Shown piece after piece: positions 32,364 to 41,175 of a DNA stretch of 64,000 nucleotides (positions are counted from its first letter, which is position 1; every line of letters starts with the position of its first letter). Origin of the DNA: Methylobacterium sp. FF17 (GTDB lineage Bacteria; Pseudomonadota; Alphaproteobacteria; Rhizobiales; Beijerinckiaceae); NCBI RefSeq assembly GCF_025813715.1, contig NZ_CP107532.1, positions 2,858,501 through 2,922,500 on the forward strand, given 5' to 3'. The notes beneath the pieces are model-generated. The model was not told the origin of the DNA. It made no database searches and saw only the letters and a list, made by a program, of their open reading frames with translations. The translations under genes were made by a program, and so were the position numbers.

Positions 32364-32606
32364 TCACGCCGCCTGTGCGACGAGCCCGGAGTAGCCCGCG
32401 ACCGCGTCCTGCCGCGCGGAGCGCGTGCCGAACAGAAGTGCCTGAAGAACCGAGGGGGTATGCACCCGGCCCTCGGCATCGACGATCCGGACCTCCGCCA
32501 TGCCCGCAACCAGCAGCGACAGGCTCTGATCGAGTGCGCTCAGCATGGAATGATGCTGGAACGAGAACTGACGAGCGGAGACGCGCGCGCGGACGGTGAA
32601 GCTCAC
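32364..32606 (-). CDS. Small hypothetical protein (80 aa)
   Basis: An 80-residue protein starting at a GTG with AGGA eight bases upstream: MSFTVRARVSARQFSFQHHS, then ALDQSLSLLVAGMAEVRIVDAEGR. The pattern (a short beta-strand start, an amphipathic helix, then VxIxDAxGRxHTP) looks like small proteins seen in several copies in Methylobacterium genomes, of unknown function. No catalytic motif. Convergent with pyrG. Coding potential is judged only from composition and the ribosome-binding site. Confidence 0.6.
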   Translation of the reverse strand: MSFTVRARVSARQFSFQHHSMLSALDQSLSLLVAGMAEVRIVDAEGRVHTPSVLQALLFGTRSARQDAVAGYSGLVAQAA

Positions 32607-32783
32607 GGGGGAAAGTCCTGATGTGTCGGGTCCGCGACCGGTCGATCCGGCCGTTGAATCCGATGAAAATTGGGATGTGCGCCGCAAGGTCTGCAGAGCC
32701 GTCGCGAGCGAGTTGTCGCTATGGGACAATCATGGCTTCGGGTTGACGAAGCATGCGCCAAATCGGGCCGCCGCACGGAAAAA

Positions 32784-33695
32784 TCAGGCCTTTCCGTGGG
32801 CAGGGGCCGAAATCGCCTGCGCGGCAGCGACCACCGCCTCCGGATGCTGATGATGCAGCATGTGCCCGGTCCGACGAAGGGTCTGGAAGACCGCATCCGG
32901 AATCTGCAGGGACGCCAGGGCGCCATGTCGGGGCGTGCTCACGACGATATCGGAATCACCCCCCAGGATCCGCACAGGAACACGGCAGGTCTGGTAGGTC
33001 AGTGCGCTCCGCGTCAGACCGGCCGTAAGGCCCATCGCGTCTTCGCCTTCGGCCACGAGTTGCGCCGCCTGTGCGGCGAGCCCGAACGGATAATGTGCGG
33101 CAAAGGCCGCTGGCATCACGGAGGGGAGGAACATCGCATTCCAGAGGAGCGGGAGCAGTGCCGGATCGGCTGAGCGTTCCAGTGCCCCCGACAGAGCCCT
33201 GCCGCCCGGAGCGGCCCTCGGTCCGAAGATCAGGTGTTCGAGGCGCGGCTCTGGATAGCAGATCGGTGCCAGGGCGACCGTGCCCGCGATCTCATCCGCA
33301 AACTGCAGGGCGTAGGCAAGGGCGACCGCTCCTCCGAAGGAATGTCCCAGGATCACCGGTCGCTCGAGCCCAAGGGCCCGAACGCCCTCCCGGATCAGCG
33401 CGGCCTGGCGCCAGGAATGGGCGTCGGCCGCCCCTTTCCTCCGGCTGAAGCCGTGTCCCGGCCGGTCCACCGCAATCACCCGGAAATGCCGGGCAAGGTA
33501 TGGGACCGGCCCAAGCCAAAGATCCTCCAGGGACATCAGCGTGCCGTGGATCGCGACCAACGGTGGACCGCTGCCCATCTCGGCATAGGCGAGTGTCCGG
33601 CCTCCGGAGAGTTCGATCACCGTACGCGGAACCATACGGGCAGTAACGGCTGACGAGATCGGGCCGGTCGGGCTGACGGTGGCCTGCGGCCGCAT
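32784..33695 (-). CDS. Alpha/beta-fold hydrolase
   Basis: A 303-residue alpha/beta hydrolase. Oxyanion region AIHGTLMSLEDLW, nucleophile elbow ILGHSFGGAVAL (Ser about 126), acid in LGGDSDIVV and His in RRTGHMLHHQHP form a complete triad. The substrate cannot be read from sequence. Its ATG overlaps the stop codon of the upstream SDR gene (ATGA), so the two are translationally coupled and likely act on the same compound. Confidence 0.88.
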   Translation of the reverse strand: MRPQATVSPTGPISSAVTARMVPRTVIELSGGRTLAYAEMGSGPPLVAIHGTLMSLEDLWLGPVPYLARHFRVIAVDRPGHGFSRRKGAADAHSWRQAALIREGVRALGLERPVILGHSFGGAVALAYALQFADEIAGTVALAPICYPEPRLEHLIFGPRAAPGGRALSGALERSADPALLPLLWNAMFLPSVMPAAFAAHYPFGLAAQAAQLVAEGEDAMGLTAGLTRSALTYQTCRVPVRILGGDSDIVVSTPRHGALASLQIPDAVFQTLRRTGHMLHHQHPEAVVAAAQAISAPAHGKA

Positions 33696-34708
33696 CAGAG
33701 CGGTTTCCGGCGGCGCAGGCTCTGGCGCGCCACGAAGGCGGTCGCCGCGAGCCCGAGGCCGATCCGGGCCGCCGTCGCGACCGGGTGCAGCGAGGCACGC
33801 GTGTAGGTGCTGGTTCGGCGGACGTAGCCCGGCTGGTCGCCGTGGGCCTCGCCGTCCTGACCGGGCGCGTGGAGGGCACCCTTCGGATCGCGCGGCGATT
33901 CGTTGCGCTTCTGAAAGGCGATGATCGCGGGCGCCAGGAGGTCGTAGGCGCCGGGCGAGAACTCCTTCAGGCTGGTCAGCGCCTTGCCACCGCCGCCGAC
34001 GACGATGTCGCGCTCCGGATGCACGGCGGCATGCAGAATTGCATGTGCCACCTCCTCCGGCTGGTAGACCGGCGGCGGGAGCTTCGGCTCGTGGTCCATG
34101 TAATTCCGCGCCCGGTGCGGCAGGGGCGTGTCGATGGAGTTCGGCTTGATCAGCGTCACCGAAATCGGGGCGCCCTCGTGCACCAGTTCCATGCGCAGGG
34201 CGTCGGTGAAGCCCTTGATGGCGTGCTTGCTGGCGCAGTACATGCCCTGGAACGGGAAGGCGAGGTCGCTGCCCACGCTGCCGATGTTGATGATGGCTCC
34301 ACCGCGCCCGCGCAGGTGTTCGGCTGCGATCAGCGAGCCGTAGACCGTGCCCCATAGGTTGGTCTGAAGCAGGCGCTCGTGGTCTTCGTCGCTGACGACG
34401 CGCAAGGGGCCATAGATGGTCAGGCCAGCGACGTTGACCCAGGTGTCGAAGCCGCCGAAGGCCGACACCGCCCGGTCGGCGATCGCCTGGACATCCGCGC
34501 GCTTTCCGACGTCGGCCGTCACCGCCAGCGCCTGCCCGCCATCGGCCTCGATCTCCCGCGCGATGCGCGCGAGGGTCTCGCCGCTGCGTGCCGCCAGAAC
34601 GACGCGGGCGCCTTCCCGCGCGGCCATGCGCGCCGTCGCGAGACCGATACCGCTGGACGCGCCCGTAATGACGATGACCTGATCGCGCAGCTTCTTGCGA
34701 CGTTGCAT
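33695..34708 (-). CDS. Short-chain dehydrogenase/reductase with C-terminal extension
   Basis: A 337-residue classical SDR. Rossmann motif VITGASSGIGLATARM (about 14-30), NVAGLTIYG, catalytic Ser in INIGSVGSDL, and the active-site YCASK (Tyr/Lys). After the catalytic domain (about 250) there is an extra 85 residues with a hydrophobic stretch near the end (AARIGLGLAATAFVA), perhaps a membrane anchor. Start at 34708 has AGGGGAG eight bases upstream. Coupled to the hydrolase gene by ATGA overlap. Confidence 0.9.
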   Translation of the reverse strand: MQRRKKLRDQVIVITGASSGIGLATARMAAREGARVVLAARSGETLARIAREIEADGGQALAVTADVGKRADVQAIADRAVSAFGGFDTWVNVAGLTIYGPLRVVSDEDHERLLQTNLWGTVYGSLIAAEHLRGRGGAIINIGSVGSDLAFPFQGMYCASKHAIKGFTDALRMELVHEGAPISVTLIKPNSIDTPLPHRARNYMDHEPKLPPPVYQPEEVAHAILHAAVHPERDIVVGGGGKALTSLKEFSPGAYDLLAPAIIAFQKRNESPRDPKGALHAPGQDGEAHGDQPGYVRRTSTYTRASLHPVATAARIGLGLAATAFVARQSLRRRKPL

Positions 34709-34884
34709 CTCGTGAACTCCCCTTTTGGCACCGGTGCGGACGATCACGGTCCGCCTTTCAGGAGGAGTTACGTCCGGGACACGCATCGGTTCGCTGCGCG
34801 CGTGATCTGCGCGGTTATCACGCGCGTCCCGGCGAGCCGGTTCGCCGGTGTGAACCCGCGATGGTGCTGGCAATAGGCGGCGGG

Positions 34885-35355
34885 ATGCCTACCTTGCTGC
34901 CTGTGACCGAGATCCTGTTCTACCACCTCCAGCAGCAGCCCCTCGAGAAGGTGCTCCCGAACCTCTTGGAGCGCTCGCTCGAGCGTCAATGGCGCGCGGC
35001 GATCCAGGCGGCCAGCGAGGAGCGGCTCCAGGCCCTCGACGACCAGCTCTGGACCTACAGCGACGACAGCTTCCTGCCCCACGGTACGGATCGTGATACC
35101 GATGCGGCAAGCCAGCCTGTGGTGCTGACGCTGAAGGATACCAACCCGAACGCGGCGTCGATCCGCTTCCTCGTGGAGGGTGCCGATCTCCCGCCGGATG
35201 CCGAAGGATATGCACGGATCTGCGTGCTGTTCGACGGAACCGACCAGGACGCGCTCCTGCGGGCCCGCGAGCAGTGGCGGGAGGCCAAAGCCGCCGGCCA
35301 CACGATCGCCTACTGGCAGCAGGACGAGGACGGCCGTTGGCAGAAGAAGGCCTGA
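34885..35355 (+). CDS. holC: DNA polymerase III subunit chi
   Basis: A roughly 150-residue clamp-loader accessory protein that links SSB to the replicase. Family pattern: TEILFYHLQQQPLEKVLPNLLERSLERQWRA near the start, LDDQLWTYSDDSFLPHG, and PDAEGYARICVLFDGTDQDAL. The N-terminus is uncertain: ATG 34885 has AGGCGGCGGG just upstream, but the canonical start would be the GTG at 34903 (VTEILFYHL), and ATG 34861 is also in frame. Followed 41 bases later by the S10 peptidase gene. Confidence 0.92.
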   Translation: MPTLLPVTEILFYHLQQQPLEKVLPNLLERSLERQWRAAIQAASEERLQALDDQLWTYSDDSFLPHGTDRDTDAASQPVVLTLKDTNPNAASIRFLVEGADLPPDAEGYARICVLFDGTDQDALLRAREQWREAKAAGHTIAYWQQDEDGRWQKKA

Positions 35356-35396
35356 GGCTCCTGCCGACCTCACGAACAATGCCGAGAGGAAACGCC

Positions 35397-36923
35397 ATGA
35401 GACGCTTCGCCATCGGCCTCGCGGCCCTCCTGTTTGCGGGAGCGCCCCTCCAGGCGCAGCCGAGCCCCCAGCCCGAGGCGAGACGGGCCGCCGAGCCGCG
35501 CGGCCTGGAAGGGCGCAAGCTCCCCGCCGACTCGGTCACCGAACACAGCATCACCCTGCCGGACGGCCGGACCCTCGCCTTCACCGCCCGCGCCGGGAGC
35601 CTGCCCCTCGTGGACGAGGCCGGAAAGCTTCAGGCCGAAATCGCCTTCATCGCCTACACGGTCGCCGGTCGGGCCGATGCGCCCCGCCCTGTGACTTTCG
35701 CGCTCAACGGTGGCCCCGGCGCGGCTTCGGCCTACCTGAATATCGGCGCTATCGGACCCTGGCGCCTGCCCGTCGAGGGCACCAGCATCAGCCCGTCGGC
35801 TCCCATCGGTCTCGTGCCGAACGACGGCACCTGGCTCGACTTCACCGACCTCGTCTTCCTCGACCCCGTGGGGACGGGCTACAGCCGCGCCGCCGATGGC
35901 GACGCCAAGCGCTACTGGAGCGTCGACGCGGATGCCTCCGTGTTGTCCTCGGCCATCGCTCGTTGGCTGCGAAGCTACGATCGCGTCGCCTCGCCCAAGT
36001 TCTTTGTTGGCGAGAGCTATGGCGGCTTCCGAGGCCCGCTGATCGCCGCCAAGCTGCAGGAGGAGATCGGCATCGGCCTCTCAGGCATGGTCCTGCTCTC
36101 TCCGGTCCTCGACTTCGCCTGGCTCCAGGCGCCGCGCACGACGCCGTGGGGGCACGTCATCAAGCTACCCTCCTTCGCGGCCGCCGCCGTCGAGCGCGCC
36201 GGGGGCACGCCCACGCGCCAGACGATGGCCGAGGCGGAGGCCTACGCCACGGGGCCCTACCTGGCCGATCTCCTGAAAGGACCGGCCGATGAGGCCGCCG
36301 TCGCGCGTTTGGGTGACCGGATCGGGGCGCTCGCGGGGCTCGACCCCGGTTTCGTGCGCCGCCAGGCCGGGCGTCTTTCCGGCCAGAGCGTCCAGCGCGA
36401 GATCGGTCGCGGGACCGGCCGCGTCGCCAGCGCCTACGACACCGGCGTCACGGGTTGGGATCCCGATCCGAATGCCGTGACGTCCGGTTTCGAAGATCCC
36501 CTGCTTACCGGACTCCAGGCGCCGCTGACCAGCGCGATGCTCGCGCTTTATGCCGAGAAACTGAACTACCGGGTGCCGGACCTGCGCTACGAACTCCTCA
36601 ACGGCCAGGTGAACCGCGGCTGGTCGTGGGGCGGCGGACGCATGGCGCCGGAGGCACTCGGGGCGCTACGTGGCGTGCTGGCTCTGGACGGCAACATGCG
36701 TGTTCTTGTGGCGCATGGCTTCACGGATCTGGTGACGCCGTACTTCGCCTCGAAGCTCCTGATCGACCAGATGCCGGCCTTCGGCGGCGGGCGCCTGGAT
36801 CTCGCCGTGTACCCCGGCGGTCACATGTTCTATTCCCGGCCCGATTCCCGTGCCGCCTTCCATCGCGATGCGGCCGCCCTCTACGCGGCGGCCCTGGCTG
36901 CGCGGGGACAGACACAGCGCTGA
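35397..36923 (+). CDS. S10 serine carboxypeptidase family protein, exported
   Basis: A 508-residue protein with a signal peptide (cleavage near LQA, residue 20). It belongs to the peptidase S10 family: ALNGGPGAAS (about 102-111, oxyanion region), catalytic Ser207 in VGESYGGFRGP, Asp in HGFTDLVTPY and His in YPGGHMFYSR. S10 enzymes remove C-terminal residues at acidic pH; bacterial members are periplasmic and poorly characterised. AGAGGA lies six bases before the ATG. It is followed ten bases later by a small lipoprotein gene. Confidence 0.92.
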   Translation: MRRFAIGLAALLFAGAPLQAQPSPQPEARRAAEPRGLEGRKLPADSVTEHSITLPDGRTLAFTARAGSLPLVDEAGKLQAEIAFIAYTVAGRADAPRPVTFALNGGPGAASAYLNIGAIGPWRLPVEGTSISPSAPIGLVPNDGTWLDFTDLVFLDPVGTGYSRAADGDAKRYWSVDADASVLSSAIARWLRSYDRVASPKFFVGESYGGFRGPLIAAKLQEEIGIGLSGMVLLSPVLDFAWLQAPRTTPWGHVIKLPSFAAAAVERAGGTPTRQTMAEAEAYATGPYLADLLKGPADEAAVARLGDRIGALAGLDPGFVRRQAGRLSGQSVQREIGRGTGRVASAYDTGVTGWDPDPNAVTSGFEDPLLTGLQAPLTSAMLALYAEKLNYRVPDLRYELLNGQVNRGWSWGGGRMAPEALGALRGVLALDGNMRVLVAHGFTDLVTPYFASKLLIDQMPAFGGGRLDLAVYPGGHMFYSRPDSRAAFHRDAAALYAAALAARGQTQR

Positions 36924-36932
36924 GGACGAACC

Positions 36933-37310
36933 GTGATCGCCTTTGAAACCCTGCGTGGCCTCGCTCTGGCCAGCTGTGCGGCCTTCGGTGTTTCAGCCTG
37001 TACGAGCAGAGAGGCACCTCCGCCCGCACCGGTCGTTTCCGCACCGGCCGCGCCGCCGCCGGCTCCAACCTTCGCCGGTCCGGTCCTGAATGCGGATGGT
37101 ACCTGCACGGCGGCCGCTCCGGGTGGCGCCGCAGCCATCGCGCTCGGGATCGGCGAATGCGACCTCGTCCGCCTCAAAGGAAAGCCGCCCACCGATGTGC
37201 TGGTCGGCGAGGGGCGGTCCGGCCGGGAGGTGCAGGTGCTCTACAACGAGCCCGGCGCCAAGGAGCTGTACTTCTTCGTCAACAACCGCCTCGACCGGAT
37301 CGTGAAGTAG
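36933..37310 (+). CDS. Small proline-rich lipoprotein
   Basis: A 125-residue protein starting at GTG with GAGGACG upstream. The N-terminus is a lipoprotein signal; two candidate lipidation sites exist, Cys15 (LASC) and Cys23 (VSAC), the second better placed after the hydrophobic core. A Pro/Ala spacer (about 28-48) leads to a small domain with Cys58 and Cys76 and the pattern GIGECDLVRLKGKPPTDVLVG...VQVLYNEPGAKELYFF. This resembles the SmpA/BamE-like fold in outline (short strands ending with a YxF strand), but that is a guess. Downstream partner of the S10 peptidase gene. Confidence 0.8.
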   Translation: MIAFETLRGLALASCAAFGVSACTSREAPPPAPVVSAPAAPPPAPTFAGPVLNADGTCTAAAPGGAAAIALGIGECDLVRLKGKPPTDVLVGEGRSGREVQVLYNEPGAKELYFFVNNRLDRIVK

Positions 37311-37319
37311 GCTCACGCC

Positions 37320-38333
37320 TCAGCGTTCCGTCAGCTTCATCTCGATCCGGCGGTTGCGGGCATAGGCATCCTCGGTCGTCCCGGCCTCGATCGGCTGGAA
37401 CTCGCCGAAGGCGGCAGCGAGCAGGTGCTGCGGAGGAATGCCCTTCGCGGTCATGGCTTGGACCACCGCGATGGCGCGCGCGGCCGAGAGCGCCCAGTTC
37501 GACGGGAATTGCGAACTGGCGATGGGGCGCGCATCCGTGTGGCCATCGATGCGCAGTACCCAGGGGATGTCGGCTGGGATCTGCCTGGCCAGGTCCAGGA
37601 TGGCCCCGGCGATGCGGTCGAGTTCCGGCCCGGCCTCGGGCTTCAGGCTGGCGGAGCCCCCCGGGAACAGCACCTCGGACTGGAGGACGAAGCGGTCGCC
37701 GACGATGCGAATATCCGGCCGGTTGCCGAGAATCTGCCGGAGGCGCCCGAAGAAGTCCGAGCGGTAGCGCGCCAGTTCCTGCACCTTTTGAGCGAGCGCC
37801 ACGTTGAGGCGGCTACCAAGATCCGCGATCCGGGCCTGGCTTTCGCGGTCACGGTTCTCCGAGGCCGCCAGGGCATCCTCCAGAGCGGCGAGTTGCCGAC
37901 GCATCGCGGCGATCTGTTCGTTCAGGAGGTCGATCTGCGAGGCGGCACGCGCCGTGTTCGCCCGCTCTGCGGCCAGTTGCCGGTCGACCTCGCCCTGGCG
38001 TCCCGGGGCGCCCTGCGCAGCCTCGGCCTGGGCCTTCAGGCGATCCCGGTCGGCCTGTGCGCCGAGCAGTGTATTGCGCAGAGAAGCGGCCTGATCTTCC
38101 TGTGTCTTGCGGGTGGAGCGCTCCAGGGCGAGCAGATCCGTGAGGTCGGCGATCTGTCGGTTGAGCCGGGTCAGAACCGAATCCCGTCCGCTGATCTCCT
38201 GCGAAAGGAAGAACTGCCCCACCACGAAGATGGTGAGCAGGAACACCACGGCCAGCAGCAGCGTCGCCAGTGCGTCGACGTAGCCCGGCCAGACGTTCAG
38301 GCTCCGGTCGCGGCGGAAGCGCGCGGAGGCCAT
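37320..38333 (-). CDS. MotB/OmpA-like peptidoglycan-binding protein with long coiled coil
   Basis: A 337-residue inner-membrane protein: short cytoplasmic start, one transmembrane helix (about 20-43, YVDALATLLLAVVFLLTIFVV), a long periplasmic coiled coil (about 50-170) and a C-terminal OmpA-like domain (about 205-335) with RIDGHTDARPI, NWALSAARAIAV and the terminal NRRIEMKL. The transmembrane helix contains the Asp (YVDALATL) that is the ion-carrying position in MotB. The MotA-like gene is one base upstream in the same operon. No flagellar gene is near; the pair is a conserved, non-flagellar unit in Hyphomicrobiales of unknown function. Confidence 0.88.
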   Translation of the reverse strand: MASARFRRDRSLNVWPGYVDALATLLLAVVFLLTIFVVGQFFLSQEISGRDSVLTRLNRQIADLTDLLALERSTRKTQEDQAASLRNTLLGAQADRDRLKAQAEAAQGAPGRQGEVDRQLAAERANTARAASQIDLLNEQIAAMRRQLAALEDALAASENRDRESQARIADLGSRLNVALAQKVQELARYRSDFFGRLRQILGNRPDIRIVGDRFVLQSEVLFPGGSASLKPEAGPELDRIAGAILDLARQIPADIPWVLRIDGHTDARPIASSQFPSNWALSAARAIAVVQAMTAKGIPPQHLLAAAFGEFQPIEAGTTEDAYARNRRIEMKLTER

Positions 38334-38334
38334 C

Positions 38335-39318
38335 TCAGCTCCGCTCGCGGCCGAGGCGCTCGAGCACCTGCTTCAGTTCGCGCTCGCGGTTCGCCTGCGC
38401 TTCGACCCAGTCGCGGATCATCTGCTGTTCGGCTCGCATGTGCTGGACGAGGCCTTGAATACCCTCCGCGAGGTTGGTCATCGCCTGAGTGGCGACGCGG
38501 CCATTGGCACCCTCGGCCACGACGGCGGTCAGACGGTCCACTGCGTCCTTCAACTCGCGGGCGCTGGCTGGATCGTGCGCGCCAGAGGGCTTTGCCACAG
38601 CCGCGACCGGTACCCCCGTCGCCGGGTGGTCGCCGGAAAGCAGCCAATCCTCCAGCTCGTTGTGGAAGCGGGCATGGGCCTGGCCCGCCTGCAGGTCGAG
38701 GAAACCGACGATCAGCGAACTGCCGAGGCCGAACAGGGAGGCGGAGAAGGCAAGCCCAATGCCCGAGAGCGGCACCGCGAGACCGTTCTTCAACTCGTCG
38801 AACATCGCCGCCGCCTCACCGCCGCCGCGCATGGTGCGGATGACCGAGCCCACCGCGCTCAAGGTATCGATGAGACCCCAGAACGTGCCGAGGAGGCCGA
38901 GGAGGATGAGGAGGCCCGAGACGTAGCGCAGGATCTCACGACCCTCGTCGAGGCGCGCGGCGGCCGTGTCGAGGAAGGCGCGGCTCGTGGGCAGGGTCAG
39001 CCCGCCGTGACGGGCCGCGATGGCGGGGACGAGGGGGGCTACGAGCAGCGGCGGCTTGCTCGGGCTCTCGCCGGCCGCCACGGCATTGACGTAGGCGGCC
39101 TCGCGGTAGAGCCGGATCACCTGACCGAAGGCCAGCAGCACTGCGATGAGCAGCACGCCGAGGATCAGCCCGTTGAGTCCTGGATTGGCGAGGAAGGCCG
39201 GTGTGATCTGCCGGAACAGCACGAAGGCGAGGAAGCCGACGAGGATCAGGAAAACCAGCATCCGAAAGAGGTAGATGCCGGGTTTGGCGAGTGTCGCGGG
39301 TGCGGGTGGGGTCGCCAT
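38335..39318 (-). CDS. MotA/TolQ/ExbB-like proton channel protein
   Basis: A 327-residue protein with four hydrophobic segments (about 20-42, 53-74, 130-155 and 180-205). The third and fourth include LILLGLLGTFWGLIDTLSAVG and LAVPLSGIGLAFSASLFGLGSSLIVGFLDL, the pore-lining helices of the MotA/TolQ/ExbB family. The C-terminal 75 residues are a predicted coiled coil (RLTAVVAEG... to KQVLERLGRERS). Start at 39318 (MATPPAPATL). It forms an operon with the OmpA-domain partner and presumably a proton-driven channel anchored to the cell wall. Confidence 0.88.
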   Translation of the reverse strand: MATPPAPATLAKPGIYLFRMLVFLILVGFLAFVLFRQITPAFLANPGLNGLILGVLLIAVLLAFGQVIRLYREAAYVNAVAAGESPSKPPLLVAPLVPAIAARHGGLTLPTSRAFLDTAAARLDEGREILRYVSGLLILLGLLGTFWGLIDTLSAVGSVIRTMRGGGEAAAMFDELKNGLAVPLSGIGLAFSASLFGLGSSLIVGFLDLQAGQAHARFHNELEDWLLSGDHPATGVPVAAVAKPSGAHDPASARELKDAVDRLTAVVAEGANGRVATQAMTNLAEGIQGLVQHMRAEQQMIRDWVEAQANRERELKQVLERLGRERS

Positions 39319-39481
39319 CGGCTCGGGCACACTCTCGACGCAAGGGGGGCGCACGCGGGGCGCGGACGCCGAGGCGGATGTGCGGGCACATTGGAGGCAG
39401 GCTCGACATCGATCAAGCCATGGGCGCGCTTAAGCCTGTGGGAGCACCGGCCGAACCTCACCTTGATCCGAGCCAAGCTGG

Positions 39482-40303
39482 CTAGTCCCAGTCGCGCGGC
39501 CAAGTCTCCTCGAGGTGAGGGCCGAGGCGGACCGCGGCGACGCTGCGAGCGAGCCCGGTCGCGTCGTCGGTCTCGACGGCGATGCCGCACAAAGTGCCTT
39601 CCCCTTGCGCCGCTTCGAGCCGCGCACCGGGGGTCTTCTGCAGGAAGCGGCGCAGGGGCTCGTCCTTCTGCATGCCGAGGATCGAATCGTAGTCGCCGCA
39701 CATGCCCGCATCCGACAGGTAGGCGGTTCCTCCGGGCAGGATGCGGTGGTCGGCCGTGGGCGTATGCGTATGGGTGCCGACCACGAGGCTGACGCGGCCA
39801 TCGAGGAAATGCCCGAAGGCCTGCTTCTCGCTCGTGGCTTCGGCATGCACGTCGACGATGACGGCATCCGCGACTGCGCCGAGGGGGCAGGCCGCCACTT
39901 CGCGCTCCGCCGAGGCGAATGGATCGTCCAGGGCATCCATGTAGATGCGGCCCATCACATTGAGGACGAGGACGCGCGCGCCCTTCTGCGTCTCCACCAC
40001 GGTGGCGCCCCGGCCGGGCGTGCCGGGCGGGTAATTGGCCGGGCGAACCAGCCGGGTCTGACGCTGGATGAAGACGAGCGCCTCGCGCTGGTCGAACGAG
40101 TGGTTCCCGAGCGTCACCGCATCGGCCCCAGCCTGCAGGAGTTCGTCGCAGATTGATTCAGTCAGCCCGAACCCACCGGCGGCGTTCTCGCCGTTGATGA
40201 CCACGCAATCGAGGCGCCAGCGGTCACGCAGGGCCGGGAGGCGGTCCGAGATCACGTGGCGGCCGGGCCGGCCGACCACGTCGCCGAGGAAGAGGAGTCG
40301 CAT
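39482..40303 (-). CDS. YmdB-type calcineurin-like metallophosphoesterase
   Basis: A 273-residue protein of the YmdB family, which in Bacillus acts as a 2',3'-cyclic nucleotide phosphodiesterase. Metal-site motifs are FLGDVVGRPGR at the N-terminus, INGENAAGGFGLT, TLGNHSFDQREAL, VDVHAEATSEK and GTHTHTPTADHRILP. Full length. It is followed upstream by fau (11 bases), so the two are one operon, a frequent pairing in Hyphomicrobiales. Biological role in alphaproteobacteria is unknown. Confidence 0.93.
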   Translation of the reverse strand: MRLLFLGDVVGRPGRHVISDRLPALRDRWRLDCVVINGENAAGGFGLTESICDELLQAGADAVTLGNHSFDQREALVFIQRQTRLVRPANYPPGTPGRGATVVETQKGARVLVLNVMGRIYMDALDDPFASAEREVAACPLGAVADAVIVDVHAEATSEKQAFGHFLDGRVSLVVGTHTHTPTADHRILPGGTAYLSDAGMCGDYDSILGMQKDEPLRRFLQKTPGARLEAAQGEGTLCGIAVETDDATGLARSVAAVRLGPHLEETWPRDWD

Positions 40304-40313
40304 CGGTGAACGG

Positions 40314-40922
40314 TCAGGTCCGCGTCAGCGGGACGGGGCCCGCTTCGGTGATGAGATGGTCGAGGGGTTGGTCATGGGGCTCGGCCGGGACGCGCTCCAC
40401 GGCCTGGACCGAGAAGGCGACGCCGATGGTGAGGACCGGGCCATTCCGGGATAGGCGTTCGATCGCCTGATCGTAGTAACCGCGACCGTAGCCGATGCGG
40501 TGCCCGCGCCGGTCATAGGCGGCGAGCGGCACGATCAGCGCCGCCGGATCGACGGGGGGCAGGTCATCGTGCGGTTCGCTCAGCCCGAAGCGGCCGGCGA
40601 CCAAGGTTTCGCCGTCCCGCCATTCCCGGAAGACGAGGCCGTCGGGGGTCACCTTCGGCAGGGCGACCCGCTGGCCACGCGCGAAGAGCAGGCGGGCGAG
40701 GGGGCGTGGATCGACCTCGCTGCGGATCGGCCAGAAGGCACCGACGATCATCGCTTCGGCCAGGGGCGCGATCGCGATGACGTCCTTAGCGATTCTGAGT
40801 GAGCCGGCGCTTCTCACCTCTGCCGAAAGCTCGTCGCGCCGGGCCAGGGCCTCGCTGCGCAACGCCGCTTTCACGGCGGAAATCGGCGGGTCGCTATCGG
40901 AAGAGGGTGAGTGCGGAGCCAC
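40314..40922 (-). CDS. fau: 5-formyltetrahydrofolate cyclo-ligase
   Basis: A 202-residue ATP-dependent enzyme (also called YgfA/MTHFS) that converts 5-formyl-THF to 5,10-methenyl-THF. Diagnostic motifs: K(A)ALRSEALARRDEL near the N-terminus, FWPIRSEVDPRPLA, and GHRIGYGRGYYDQAI (the ATP/folate site). The zapA - 6S RNA - fau order seen in gamma- and alphaproteobacteria is kept here: a structured region lies just upstream. In a C1-metabolising bacterium folate recycling would be important, but that context is inferred. Confidence 0.95.
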   Translation of the reverse strand: MAPHSPSSDSDPPISAVKAALRSEALARRDELSAEVRSAGSLRIAKDVIAIAPLAEAMIVGAFWPIRSEVDPRPLARLLFARGQRVALPKVTPDGLVFREWRDGETLVAGRFGLSEPHDDLPPVDPAALIVPLAAYDRRGHRIGYGRGYYDQAIERLSRNGPVLTIGVAFSVQAVERVPAEPHDQPLDHLITEAGPVPLTRT

Positions 40923-40945
40923 GTGAGCCGTTGGAGTGTCGATCC

Positions 40946-41093
40946 CGGGAAACCTACAGTGTAGGTGGGCGCCGTGTTGGCCAAGTCCAGGGACAAGGCC
41001 AGGGACAGCTCCCTGGGGAGTCGATAAGGCCCCGGGGAAAAGTTATCCTGACGGACCCGGCAGCCCCGCCATTCCTATGTAGCGTTGCTCCTC
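40946..41093 (-). ncRNA. ssrS: Probable 6S RNA
   Basis: On the minus strand between zapA and fau, the classic 6S position. The RNA folds as one long interrupted hairpin. The closing stem pairs CTACATAGG (41082-41074) with CCTA...TGTAG (40965-40954), and GGGCTGCCG (41066-41058) with CGGCGCCC (40974-40967). A central asymmetric bubble follows, with an AU-richer 5' strand near 41050-41035. The apical stem pairs CCGGGG with CCCTGG, then GAC with GTC, then CCAGGGA-GCTG-TCCCTGG. The central bubble imitating an open promoter is the hallmark of 6S RNA. Ends are approximate and I see no clear promoter. Confidence 0.62.
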
Positions 41094-41175
41094 CGCGCGC
41101 GCCAGAGGGGCGGACACGAAACCTGTTGGGCCACGCCGACTGTTTGATAGGGGGCTGAGCGAAGTGCCTCTGCGC

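Noticed and set aside
37320..39318. Zorya-like phage defence system
   Set aside because: Only MotA/MotB-like genes are present. The ZorC/ZorD or ZorE effector genes are missing, and the neighbours are housekeeping.
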